Shown here piece after piece: positions 56,985 to 64,000 of a stretch of 64,000 nucleotides of DNA. This DNA comes from Methylocapsa aurea. Its GTDB lineage: Bacteria > Pseudomonadota > Alphaproteobacteria > Rhizobiales > Beijerinckiaceae. Each line of letters starts with the position of its first letter. Position 1 is the stretch's first letter. The notes beneath the pieces are model-generated. The model saw only the letters and a list, made by a program, of their open reading frames with translations. It was not told the origin of the DNA and ran no database searches. The DNA is taken from contig NZ_JQKO01000009.1 in assembly GCF_000746085.1 (NCBI RefSeq), positions 161,443 through 225,442 of the forward strand, in the 5' to 3' direction. Position numbers and translations under genes: made by a program.

Positions 56985-57392
56985 GTGAAACCCAGCGATA
57001 GCCAGATCCAGCAAATGACCCACCTGCTCCGCCAGTTTTCGGCATTCGCAGGCGTCGGCCTCGTCGCCACAACCATCCACTACGCCGTATTAATCGGCCT
57101 CGTCGAGATCGGCGGCCTTTCCCCTGTCGCCGCCGCCTTGACGGGGTTTGGCGCGGGCGGCGCGGTCTCCTATGGCCTCAGCCGCCGGCATGTCTTTCAA
57201 TCCGAACGGCGGCACCAGGAAGCAATTTGGCGCTTCGGGCTCGTGGTCGCCGTCAGCTTTGGGCTTACCTATCTTTTCATGTCTTTGTTCGTCACTATTG
57301 GCGGCATTCCCTACTTGCTCGCTCAGGCGGCGACCACCGGCATCGTCATGCTCTGGAGCTTTGTCGCGCACCGGATGTGGACATTTGCATGA
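56985..57392 (+). CDS. GtrA-like membrane protein
   Basis: A 135-residue protein with four membrane helices (FSAFAGVGLVATTIHYAVLI; ALTGFGAGGAVSYGLSRRHV; FGLVVAVSFGLTYLFMSLFV; ATTGIVMLWSFVAHRMWTFA), characteristic of the GtrA family. These proteins are thought to translocate polyprenyl-linked sugars in O-antigen or teichoic modification. The start is a GTG at 56,985 or the ATG ten codons later. Divergent from trxB. Confidence 0.85.
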   Translation: MKPSDSQIQQMTHLLRQFSAFAGVGLVATTIHYAVLIGLVEIGGLSPVAAALTGFGAGGAVSYGLSRRHVFQSERRHQEAIWRFGLVVAVSFGLTYLFMSLFVTIGGIPYLLAQAATTGIVMLWSFVAHRMWTFA

Positions 57393-57440
57393 GCATGGCC
57401 GCGTCGCCGGCCGCGGCCAATTCTCGGCTCGAAACCCGCG

Positions 57441-57896
57441 TCACGGATTGCTCATCGGCCGGTAATCCAACAATTTTTCCAGCCGCTCCAGCAGACCATC
57501 GCGAACGCTGCGGTACGCATCGAGAACGCGCTCCCGCGATCCTTCGACCGCAGTCGGGTCCAGGGTCGGCCAATAGACGACATCAGCCGCGAGCGTGCGC
57601 GTGAATTCAAGCGCCTTGTGATGCGCCTCGGGCGACAGAGTGACGATGAGATCGAAACAAGCATCTTCGAGATCCTCGAAGGTGTGCGGCCGATGCTTGC
57701 TCATGTCGATGCCGATTTCTTCCATCGCCGCGATCGCGAAACCATCGCTTTCACCGCGTTTGATGCCAGCCGATGCAAAATAGATCTCTGTTCCGAAGAA
57801 ATGTTTTCCGAGAGCCTCCGCCATCGGCGAACGCACCGTATTCAGCGTACAGGCAAACAGCACGGCTTGCGGACGATCCTTGACTGCGGTCTTCAT
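57441..57896 (-). CDS. low-molecular-weight protein tyrosine phosphatase family protein
   Basis: A 151-residue enzyme of the LMW phosphatase/arsenate reductase fold. The phosphate-binding loop is AVLFACTLNTVRSPMAEALG (CX5RS; Cys about residue 16). The distal catalytic Asp region is ADVVYWPTLDPTAVEG. In this family the DP motif in the C-terminal half is typical, here present as LDPT. It follows UPF0262 by 41 bp and hisD, a cluster conserved in Hyphomicrobiales. Whether it acts on protein tyrosine or arsenate is unclear. Confidence 0.85.
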   Translation of the reverse strand: MKTAVKDRPQAVLFACTLNTVRSPMAEALGKHFFGTEIYFASAGIKRGESDGFAIAAMEEIGIDMSKHRPHTFEDLEDACFDLIVTLSPEAHHKALEFTRTLAADVVYWPTLDPTAVEGSRERVLDAYRSVRDGLLERLEKLLDYRPMSNP

Positions 57897-57937
57897 CTAG
57901 ACTGCGCCTCGGCGTCCCGCACCAAAGGCATGGGATC

Positions 57938-58426
57938 CTAGCCTTTCCAATGCAAAGCGACGACGAGCGTGAAAATGCGCCGCGCGGTGTCGACGTCGCA
58001 GTCGATCTTGCCTTTCAGGCGCTCGATAAGAAGTTGCGCCCCCTCATTGTGAAGGGCGCGGCGGCCCATATCGATCGCCTCGATCTGCGTTGGCATCGCC
58101 GTTCTGATCGCCGCGTAATAGCTCTCGCAGACAAAGAAATAGTCCTTGAGAAGGCCCCGCAAGGGCGTCAACGAAAGAATATGCGCGACCAGCGGCGCGC
58201 CATTTTCGTCGACGATTTCCAATGCGAGTTTGGCGTCCTGCAAGGCGATCTTCAGCCCATAGGGGCCGGCATCGTGGCCCGGCAGGGCAAAACAGTTTTC
58301 CTCAAGCAGATCATAGATCGCGATTTGCCGCTCATGCTCCTTGTCAGGGGTGCTGCGGCCGATCGAAGCCTCATCGAGCACCACCGACACAAGGCGATTT
58401 CGGCGATGTGACTCCTCTCCACTCAT
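57938..58426 (-). CDS. UPF0262 family protein
   Basis: A 162-residue cytoplasmic protein matching the uncharacterised UPF0262 family ([74 protein letters not shown]). The start ATG at 58,426 overlaps the TGA of hisD (ATGA), so it is translationally coupled to it. Function unknown. Family restricted largely to alphaproteobacteria. Confidence 0.9.
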   Translation of the reverse strand: MSGEESHRRNRLVSVVLDEASIGRSTPDKEHERQIAIYDLLEENCFALPGHDAGPYGLKIALQDAKLALEIVDENGAPLVAHILSLTPLRGLLKDYFFVCESYYAAIRTAMPTQIEAIDMGRRALHNEGAQLLIERLKGKIDCDVDTARRIFTLVVALHWKG

Positions 58427-59724
58427 GATGACCGCGGATCGAGACGGAGCGAAACGGAGCGCGCATGGCCATCCAGCCCCTCGGCGCGTCCAAGGGCGAC
58501 CGCCGCAGGCCCGATCGCGGCGAGGCTTCCCGGCCCGCATTTCAAAATCGATGTTCGTTTCATGAAATCGAGAACATTGAGGCCGGAGGAAAAGCGCGCC
58601 GAACGGGCGGTCGGCAGGACGTGATTCGAACCGCCGACATAGTCCCCGATTGCCTCGGGCGTATGGGCGCCGATGAATATAGCGCCGGCATTGCGAATTC
58701 CCAAGCTCAACGCCTCGGCATCCGGCGCTATGATTTCGAGATGCTCCGGCGCGAGCCGATTGGCCAGCTCCAGGCTTTCCTGAAGCTCCGACACGATGAT
58801 GATGGCGCCAAAGTCGCGCCAGCTCGCTGCGGCGATCTCCTTGCGGGGAAGAGCCGACAATTGCCGCTCGACCGCCGCTTCGACGGCTTCGGCGAAGCGG
58901 GCGTCATCGGTGATCAGGATAGATTGGGCCGCGGGGTCATGCTCGGCCTGCGCAAGAAGATCGGCGCCAACCCATTCTGGGTTCGCGCTATTGTTGGCGA
59001 TGATCACGACTTCGGAAGGCCCGGCGATCATATCGATGCCGACGGTTCCGAAGACCCGCCGCTTTGCGGCCGCGACATAAGCATTGCCCGGGCCGACGAT
59101 TTTCGCGACGGGGGCAATTGTCGGCGTCCCATAAGCCAACGCCGCGATCGCTTGCGCCCCGCCGACCCGATAGATTTCATCGACGCCGGCAAGCTTCGCC
59201 GCCGCGAAGACGAGCGGATTGATTTTGCCGTCCGGCGCCGGGACAACCATGACAACGCGAGGCACGCCTGCGACCTTTGCCGGCGTCGCATTCATCAAGA
59301 CCGAGGAGGGATAGCTCGCGGTGCCGCCCGGCACGTAAAGACCGACAGACTCGATCGAAAGCCACCGCCAGCCAAGTTCAACCCCGAGCGCGTCGGTAAA
59401 GCGTTCATCCTGCGGGCGCTGCCTGTCATGAAACGCCACAATGCGCGCATGCGCCAACCGTAACGCATCAAGCGCATCGGGCGGGCAAAGCGTGACCGCA
59501 GCATCGATTTCGTCAGAGCCGACGCGCAGACCCAGCTTCCCCAGATCGACCCTGTCGAATTTCTTCGAATAAGCGACAAGCGCGTCATCGCCTGTTGCGA
59601 CAACCTCTGCGATGATCGCCCGCACCGCATGATCGACGTCCTCGGCTGTCTCCCGCTTCATCGTGAGCAGAGCATTAAATGAAACGCTGAAATCCGGGCT
59701 CCGCGTGTCCAGCCGCAACGGCAT
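58423..59724 (-). CDS. hisD: histidinol dehydrogenase
   Basis: This enzyme catalyses the last two oxidation steps of histidine biosynthesis, using NAD and zinc; 433 residues from the ATG at 59,724 ([19 protein letters not shown]). Conserved elements are [20 protein letters not shown] (substrate loop), [30 protein letters not shown], the zinc/catalytic region [19 protein letters not shown] and LAPEHLEI with [20 protein letters not shown]. The longer frame to 59,844 is hydrophilic and unrelated. It starts the hisD-UPF0262-phosphatase cluster. Confidence 0.97.
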   Translation of the reverse strand: MPLRLDTRSPDFSVSFNALLTMKRETAEDVDHAVRAIIAEVVATGDDALVAYSKKFDRVDLGKLGLRVGSDEIDAAVTLCPPDALDALRLAHARIVAFHDRQRPQDERFTDALGVELGWRWLSIESVGLYVPGGTASYPSSVLMNATPAKVAGVPRVVMVVPAPDGKINPLVFAAAKLAGVDEIYRVGGAQAIAALAYGTPTIAPVAKIVGPGNAYVAAAKRRVFGTVGIDMIAGPSEVVIIANNSANPEWVGADLLAQAEHDPAAQSILITDDARFAEAVEAAVERQLSALPRKEIAAASWRDFGAIIIVSELQESLELANRLAPEHLEIIAPDAEALSLGIRNAGAIFIGAHTPEAIGDYVGGSNHVLPTARSARFSSGLNVLDFMKRTSILKCGPGSLAAIGPAAVALGRAEGLDGHARSVSLRLDPRSS

Positions 59725-60238
59725 GAAGTTGTCTCCTTTATCCTGAAATCTGTTGGCGCCCGCTTCTGTTAGCCGTCCTGGCGCAGGGAGGCAATTCGCC
59801 CGACGTCGCCTGCTTTTGACGCTCGCCGGATTAGCTCGAACCATCCCCTCCGCCGATCAATAAGGCGGCTTCGACGACGCCGGCGCCCTTTCGGGCGCCG
59901 GACAGTCCGATCGGCGGCGTGAACATGCAACGGGGACGAAAATGAGGAAAGCACTTTCAGGCCGCCGCTGAAAACAAACAGCCTCAGCAGCGGCTTTTCA
60001 CGCGCCGCTCTTCGAGCGCTTCCCCGGAAGTTATCCGATTGAGAGGCAATCGCTAGAATTTAGAACGCCAGAGCATGTCGAGCAGCTCTTTCGGAGTATA
60101 TCTAGCTAAAGTTTTTTAACCCAAGCTTGAAACAAGCATTGATGCTGGACCCCCTAGACCACGGCGACCGTCTTAGATCAGACGACTTATTGACGCAAAG
60201 AAAAGAGAATGCTCAACTCCAACAAAATGAATAATAGT
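59725..60238. other. intergenic region between hisD and glutathione peroxidase
   Basis: About 515 bp with no supported gene. It holds two hairpins: CCGGCGCCC-TTTC-GGGCGCCGG at 59,880-59,901, and a GCCGCTG...CAGCGGCTTTT terminator-like stem on the plus strand around 59,963-59,998. The section from 60,100 is AT-rich. Promoters for hisD are expected here on the minus strand. Confidence 0.4.
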
Positions 60239-60718
60239 CTAGATTATCTTTTCAATTTCCTTTTCCAAGTCCTTGGGCGTTGTCGTCGGCGCGAAACGGC
60301 CAGCAACTTTGCCATTGCGATCGACGAGAAATTTCGTGAAATTCCATTTGATCGGCTCGGAGCCAAGTACTCCCTTGGCTTCCCCTTTTAGATATTGAAA
60401 CAGAGGATGAGCTTCGGCGCCATTGACGTCGATCTTTCCGAACAAAGGAAAGGTCACGTCATAGCTTCGCGAACAAAATTGCGCGATTTCGGCTGCATCG
60501 CCCGGTTCCTGACCACCGAATTGATTGCATGGAAATCCCAGAACCGAGAAACCTTTTGCGCCATACTTCCGATAAAGCGCCTCAAGCCCTTCATATTGCG
60601 GCGTGAACCCACATTTGCTCGCGGTGTTTACGACCAGCAGCACCTGTCCGGAAAAATCCGTCAGCGGCTTCTCCGATCCGTCAATGGTCTTTGCTGTAAA
60701 ATCATAAATCGTGCCCAT
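60239..60718 (-). CDS. glutathione peroxidase family protein
   Basis: A 159-residue thiol peroxidase. The peroxidatic Cys is in [20 protein letters not shown] (Cys rather than selenocysteine), the Gln in [20 protein letters not shown], and the Trp in [17 protein letters not shown]. The Cys-type bacterial members often use thioredoxin as reductant; trxB and gshA are both in this window. The start at 60,718 ([14 protein letters not shown]) is chosen over a longer frame to 60,790 because it gives a family-length protein. Confidence 0.93.
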   Translation of the reverse strand: MGTIYDFTAKTIDGSEKPLTDFSGQVLLVVNTASKCGFTPQYEGLEALYRKYGAKGFSVLGFPCNQFGGQEPGDAAEIAQFCSRSYDVTFPLFGKIDVNGAEAHPLFQYLKGEAKGVLGSEPIKWNFTKFLVDRNGKVAGRFAPTTTPKDLEKEIEKII

Positions 60719-60973
60719 GTCCGTCTCCTGGCGCATATTCCCTAAATTGACGAGGCATTTCCCGCCAACGCCAAGCGCGACGACCTCCAATCAAATAATA
60801 ATAGAGCAATGCGCCCAAAGCGGCCACGAGCTTCTTTCGGCGCCGTCAAAGCCCCGCGCCTCCCCTAGAGTGGATAGGTCGCCAACTCGTGCGCAGCATC
60901 GGCCGGCCGCCGCGTCAAACGCTTTCATGATCCATCCTGCCGGCCAATCTTTTATGTCAGGCGAAAAATGAAC

Positions 60974-61010
60974 AAAAAAAAAGCCCCTGCCCCGCATTGC
61001 GGGACAGGGG
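60974..61010 (-). terminator. strong rho-independent terminator for the phage-like minus-strand genes
   Basis: Minus strand CCCCTGTCCCGC-AAT-GCGGGGCAGGGG forms a 12-base GC stem with one mismatch, followed by C and nine T. It lies about 90 bp after the stop of the last gene of the phage-like cassette and about 180 bp before the glutathione peroxidase gene. The rest of the 60,719-61,096 gap shows no gene. Confidence 0.9.
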
Positions 61011-61096
61011 AGCAGTTGACGCCGGAGCGGCCTATTCGATCAACGTGTTCACTTCAAGCCATCGACCAAGACGCCACCTTCAAACTGCTGCAGAAT

Positions 61097-61432
61097 TTAG
61101 ACGCTCTCGGCGCCACCTGCTCCAGCCTTGCGATCGTGGCCGTTCACAGCAATGCGATAGAAGCCGGCAGGACCGCGATCAACGCGCGCTTCCTCCAGCG
61201 CCCGAGTCAGCGCATCAATCTTGCCTTCAAGCTTCGTGATTTCATGTTGCAAATCGCTGATGCGCTTTTCATATCCTTCGATCAAGGTCCGAATGCGAGC
61301 GTCGATCATCGCCGCCATTGGCGGTTGCCTATTGATCAAGGCCGTCAGAATCGTTCCAACAACCCCAATCATCGCGCCAATTCCGCCGGCGCCAAGCGTA
61401 TTCCAGATGGCGCTATTACTTTCCATCATCAT
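61097..61432 (-). CDS. small membrane coiled-coil protein of phage-like cassette
   Basis: About 111 residues: an N-terminal membrane helix (GAGGIGAMIGVVGTILTALI), then a charged coiled coil (LIEGYEKRISDLQHEITKLE, GKIDALTRALEEARVDRG) and a Gly-rich end. Such 'helix plus coiled coil' proteins occur in phage lysis modules as holin-associated or spanin-like proteins. Last gene of the minus-strand cassette, before the terminator. Three consecutive ATGs make the start uncertain by two codons. Confidence 0.6.
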   Translation of the reverse strand: MMMESNSAIWNTLGAGGIGAMIGVVGTILTALINRQPPMAAMIDARIRTLIEGYEKRISDLQHEITKLEGKIDALTRALEEARVDRGPAGFYRIAVNGHDRKAGAGGAESV

Positions 61433-61570
61433 TCACGCCTTTCGACCGTAGGAAAGTTCAAAGTCCAAGCATGGAATGCTTTAAGCGGTATCGATCGCGC
61501 CCACTACTCGGTTGCTTTGATGTGAGATCCGACCGGATTGCGATAGAACCTCGGCCGCACGCTCTCTGCT

Positions 61571-62017
61571 CTATTTCCTGCCGAGCCATGCCGAGACGTT
61601 GCTGGTCCCGAGATGAACGCCCTGCACAAGGAAAAAGCTCGTAACGACAGCCCATTCATAGGCGTCATATGGCGCCGGAAGCTTCGGCACGCCAAAGACG
61701 GGGGCGCCGTAGAACGCCTTCGCCGCCATTATCATGTCGACAAAGACGAGGCCAAAATGAAGCGCCACCGGAAACCCTGCGATCCACATGACGACGCGAT
61801 TGATGAAATGGCCGTAGACTTGAACCTTTAACGCATTGTTTCGCACTTCCATCGCGAGCGCGGTTTGCATAGTGGCTGAGTCAGCAGCCGCGCCGGCCGC
61901 GAAGCCGGCTTCCTCCGTCGCCAACTTGTCTTTCTTGTAGGCAAGCCACGCATTGACGAAAGGCGTGGTAACGGAGCCAAGCAGCGCATTGAGGACTGGA
62001 ATGACGAGCGCGAACAT
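61571..62017 (-). CDS. phage-like membrane protein (holin-type candidate)
   Basis: 148 residues from the ATG at 62,017, overlapping the stop of the preceding gene (TGATG). It has an N-terminal hydrophobic start (FALVIPVLNALLGSVTTPFV), a charged middle, and a C-terminal pair of hydrophobic segments (VVMWIAGFPVALHFGLVFVD, YEWAVVTSFFLVQGVHLG). It resembles bacteriophage small membrane proteins next to endolysins; no exact family named. The longer frame to 62,257 lies inside the upstream gene. Confidence 0.6.
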   Translation of the reverse strand: MFALVIPVLNALLGSVTTPFVNAWLAYKKDKLATEEAGFAAGAAADSATMQTALAMEVRNNALKVQVYGHFINRVVMWIAGFPVALHFGLVFVDMIMAAKAFYGAPVFGVPKLPAPYDAYEWAVVTSFFLVQGVHLGTSNVSAWLGRK

Positions 62018-62382
62018 CACGCATCCTCTTTCACAGGTTCGGCCTCGGCCGCAGAAACGATTCCAACCACATGGAAAACAGTCGTCATCACGGCGGTCGC
62101 GACGGCGACCTTGCCGCCCCAATCGAGACCTATCAACGGCGAAAGATCGACGCCGGCGAGTTCTTTGACAATTTCGGGCGCAATTGCCGCAATCATGCCC
62201 ACCGCGCCCGCCAAGATGGTTTTCAACCCCTGGGTCTGCAGTCTCACCCGCACCCAAAGCGTCTCGGCTTCAGCGATCTTTGCGTCGAGCCCGATCGACT
62301 TTCGGAATTCTACGATTTTCGGCGGGACCCAAAGCCATAACAGCAAAGCGAAGGCGACAACGAGACCCGCGATCCAAATCAT
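62017..62382 (-). CDS. phage-like membrane protein (holin-type candidate)
   Basis: 121 residues from the ATG at 62,382: helix 1 (MIWIAGLVVAFALLLWLWVP), an amphipathic charged stretch, then a second hydrophobic part (GLKTILAGAVGMIAAIAPEI and VAVATAVMTTVFHVVGIVSA). Two or three membrane segments in a short chain next to a muramidase gene suggest a holin, but the family is not confirmed. The longer frame reaches 62,604 without homology. Confidence 0.6.
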   Translation of the reverse strand: MIWIAGLVVAFALLLWLWVPPKIVEFRKSIGLDAKIAEAETLWVRVRLQTQGLKTILAGAVGMIAAIAPEIVKELAGVDLSPLIGLDWGGKVAVATAVMTTVFHVVGIVSAAEAEPVKEDA

Positions 62383-62554
62383 GATGCTTCTCCAAAGAAA
62401 CGCAAACGACGCCCCTCGATATGAGTTGCTTCGTCTCGACGGCGCCCAAGCTGCGCCGGCCCGGCCATGCGCGACTTGCGCGTCGCCATAGACGGCCGCG
62501 CACATCCGCGCGCCGCAGCCGCGCGCGTCGTGTGGCCAGACGCGCGTCCCCAAG

Positions 62555-62824
62555 TCATGGGAAAAGGCCGACAAGACCGGCTCCGGAAGAGATAAGAGCG
62601 GCATTGCCAGGAGCTATTGCAATATAGCCCCGGGTGCGCGCCCAATCGGCTACATGAAAATCAACCGCTCGACCCCGGCAACAGCAATCCCAGCGATGCC
62701 AGGCTAGTCCACACCAGAACACGTCCATCGCTGTGTCATCTTTATCCAAAGAGCCAATCCATGCGCCCGTCGAAAAATAGGCGAGCGCAATCGAGCCAAT
62801 CGAGAGCGACGCCTCCGTCATCAT
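62555..62824 (-). CDS. short ORF coupled to GH108 fragment
   Basis: A frame of about 89 residues whose ATG overlaps the TGA of the GH108-like gene (ATGA). Its first about 38 residues look real (MMTEASLSIGSIALAYFSTG), but the later half turns Arg/Trp/Cys-rich. An alternative +1 frame there reads PGIAGIAVAGVERLIFM then stops, a membrane-like end. This suggests a short membrane protein carrying a frameshift. Uncertain. Confidence 0.35.
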   Translation of the reverse strand: MMTEASLSIGSIALAYFSTGAWIGSLDKDDTAMDVFWCGLAWHRWDCCCRGRAVDFHVADWARTRGYIAIAPGNAALISSGAGLVGLFP

Positions 62825-63291
62825 GGCTTTACGGCCTCCTTGAACGCCGCCGCTCTCTGCGCCTGCCGCCAAGCCCGCCAGATCATGATTCCGAGGCATA
62901 GGCCGACGGCCACCCCAATCGCGACCGTCAGCCAAAGCTGACCGCCGCCGAAATGGTGAAAGACTCCTCCCTGCGATGCAGCGGCGCCTCCGATGGCGCC
63001 CGTGGCGATATTCTTGTTCGCCGACTTGCGCGCCTCTTGCGCCTTACGTTCTAGAACCGGTCCGGCTAGGTCGCCGTGCAGCATCTTAATCGCCAGCGCC
63101 TCACATGCCGCGACGCGTCGCCCCCATCCCTTGCCGAAATGCGACCACGTCGTCAGCCCGTGGAGGAACGAGAGTCCTTCTGCGCACAGCTTTGCAATCA
63201 CGGTTTCGGCAGAGGCCTTACCGACCTTGACGCGCATCAACGCCCAAAGCGCCCTCTTCGGCCCAGAATTCACGCCATAATCAAAACTGTT
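62821..63291 (-). pseudogene. GH108-type phage muramidase, 5'-truncated, with C-terminal membrane helix
   Basis: About 156 codons survive: SFDYGVNSGPKRALWALMRV, then GLTTWSHFGKGWGRRVAACE (the conserved GWxxR region of the GH108 / putative peptidoglycan-binding lysozyme family), and a C-terminal membrane helix (LWLTVAIGVAVGLCLGIMIW). The N-terminal part of the family with the catalytic Glu (EGGY-type motif) is missing: upstream of 63,291 the sequence is instead a TonB-receptor fragment on the opposite strand. An open frame happens to continue antisense through that fragment to 63,813, but it is not family sequence. Confidence 0.75.
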
Positions 63292-63868
63292 GACGACGTC
63301 GTGGTCACTGCGCCAGCGGCGGACTCTGTGGAGGCCGTTTCGCAAGCACAAGCCAAAGCCTTCCAAGACGTGCCTCAAGCGGCGACCGTCATCACTGAGC
63401 AGCAGATCGAAGCGTTGAACATTACCAATCTGCAGGACGCCAAGAAGCTCGAACCAAGCTTGCAGATCAAGTCCTACAATGTCCGCAACCTCACCATCAA
63501 TGTTCGGGGATTCGGCGCCGACAGGGTGGACGCGACGAACGCTATTTTCGGGGGCGTGCCGATCTATATCGATGGGATTTATCAACCACGGCCGGGCCAA
63601 GCGGTCTTCGACATACCTGACCTCGTCGGGGTTGAAATGCTCAAAGGTCCTCAAGGCACGAGCGGAGGGCAGGACGCCACCGGCGGCGCCGTCTACATGA
63701 CGACGGCGCTGCCGAGCTTTGTCACAAGGGAACTCGCCGAAGTATCCTACGGCAACTATAACTACGTGAAGGTCAAGGCTAGCGCCACCGGCCCCATTGC
63801 CGAAAGCGATCAATTCGCTTTTCGCCTGGGCGTCTTCAGCTCGGACCGGAGCGGCTACGTGTACAATT
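63285..63868 (+). pseudogene. TonB-dependent receptor fragment (plug domain), truncated both ends
   Basis: About 194 codons of the N-terminal plug and first strands of an outer-membrane TonB receptor: VDDVVVTAPAADSVEAV, FQDVPQAATVITEQQIEALN, LTINVRGFGADRVDATNAIF, GGVPIYIDGIYQPRPGQAVF, VEMLKGPQGTSGGQDATGGA. The last is the conserved VEVLKGPQGT...G plug motif. The signal peptide is absent (the fusion with GH108 debris is upstream), and the barrel is cut at 63,869 by an IS end. Nonfunctional. Confidence 0.85.
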
Positions 63869-64000
63869 TGTTGATTTCCGCTTCGAACTGACCCGGGATT
63901 TTCATTGAGAAGTGACCCGGGTGGATGTTGTGTCCCGCGTTGCGGGCGAGGGTCAAGCGGCGGATTTTTCCTTTCGTGTTTTGGGAGCTGCGGCGCTTGC
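63869..64000 (-). mobile_element. IS21-family-like insertion element, one end (runs off window)
   Basis: The sequence after TGTTGATTTCCGCTTC contains two direct repeats of GAA(C/G)TGACCCGGG (63,885-63,897 and 63,909-63,921), the multiple terminal-binding-site pattern typical of IS21-family ends. It starts exactly where the TonB-receptor frame loses homology. The rest of the element is outside the window. Confidence 0.7.
63953..64000 (-). CDS. probable IstB-type helper protein, last 15 residues (partial)
   Basis: A minus-strand frame ends TGA at 63,953 and reads ...ASAAAPKTRKEKSAA, a basic low-complexity tail like those ending IstB ATPases of IS21 elements. Too short to prove by itself; supported only by the position next to the IS21-type end. 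Confidence 0.35.
   Translation of the reverse strand, partial: ASAAAPKTRKEKSAA

Noticed and set aside
62379..62645. 88-residue minus-strand frame between phage-like genes
   Set aside because: Cys/Arg/Trp-rich with no hydrophobic or domain pattern; a frame shadow in GC-rich intergenic sequence.
63291..63813. Minus-strand continuation of the GH108 frame
   Set aside because: It is antisense to the TonB-receptor fragment and only open by chance; the receptor reading is strongly supported by motifs.

Overview
The window looks like a chromosomal segment of an alphaproteobacterium of the order Hyphomicrobiales (Rhizobiales), most likely near Beijerinckiaceae/Methylocystaceae. This is inferred from a single-block 14-gene-type nuo order, GC-rich coding, a plant-type glutamate-cysteine ligase beside ubiA/rsmE, the hisD-UPF0262-phosphatase cluster, a phasin and dispersed palindromic repeats. 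No rRNA or species marker is present, so the genus is not determined.

Region 1 (1-12.4 kb, minus strand) is the respiratory complex I operon read nuoA-B-C-D-E-F-(small coiled-coil gene)-G-H-I-J-K-L-M, with nuoM cut by the window edge. Region 2 (12.8-20.4 kb) holds tRNA-Asp and tRNA-Val, then the protein quality-control block lon, clpX, clpP and tig (all minus), and tRNA-Leu. A sigma-32-like promoter sits upstream of lon, and rho-independent terminators follow lon and clpP.

Region 3 (20.5-43.1 kb) is a mix of housekeeping and accessory genes: an isoprenylcysteine-methyltransferase-like membrane protein, a degenerate multicopper oxidase, trmFO, a YqeB/EF2563-like protein, ubiA, rsmE, gshA, two putative lysozyme-inhibitor-type secreted proteins, a MATE exporter, a CDF metal exporter, a phasin, a Rieske-containing ferredoxin/NADH reductase and an Mla/Mce-type lipid transport operon. 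Seven copies of a mosaic palindromic repeat family lie only in intergenic gaps of this region.

Region 4 (43.4-50.4 kb) is a metal/envelope cluster: a Cys/His-rich small protein, an unknown outer-membrane-like protein, copC, copD, cytochrome b561, a VIT1/CCC1 transporter, an MgtC/DUF4010 protein and a dipeptide epimerase. It is followed by an isolated large secreted beta-helix (pectate-lyase-like) protein behind an unusually AT-rich leader.

Region 5 (53.4-60.7 kb) is housekeeping again: phosphomannomutase/phosphoglucomutase, a secreted helix-hairpin-helix protein, trxB, gtrA-like, LMW phosphatase, UPF0262, hisD and glutathione peroxidase. Region 6 (61-64 kb) is mobile-element debris: a small phage-type lysis cassette whose GH108 muramidase has lost its 5' half, fused at about 63,290 to a fragment of a TonB-dependent receptor. 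That fragment is itself cut at about 63,869 by the end of an IS21-like element running off the window.
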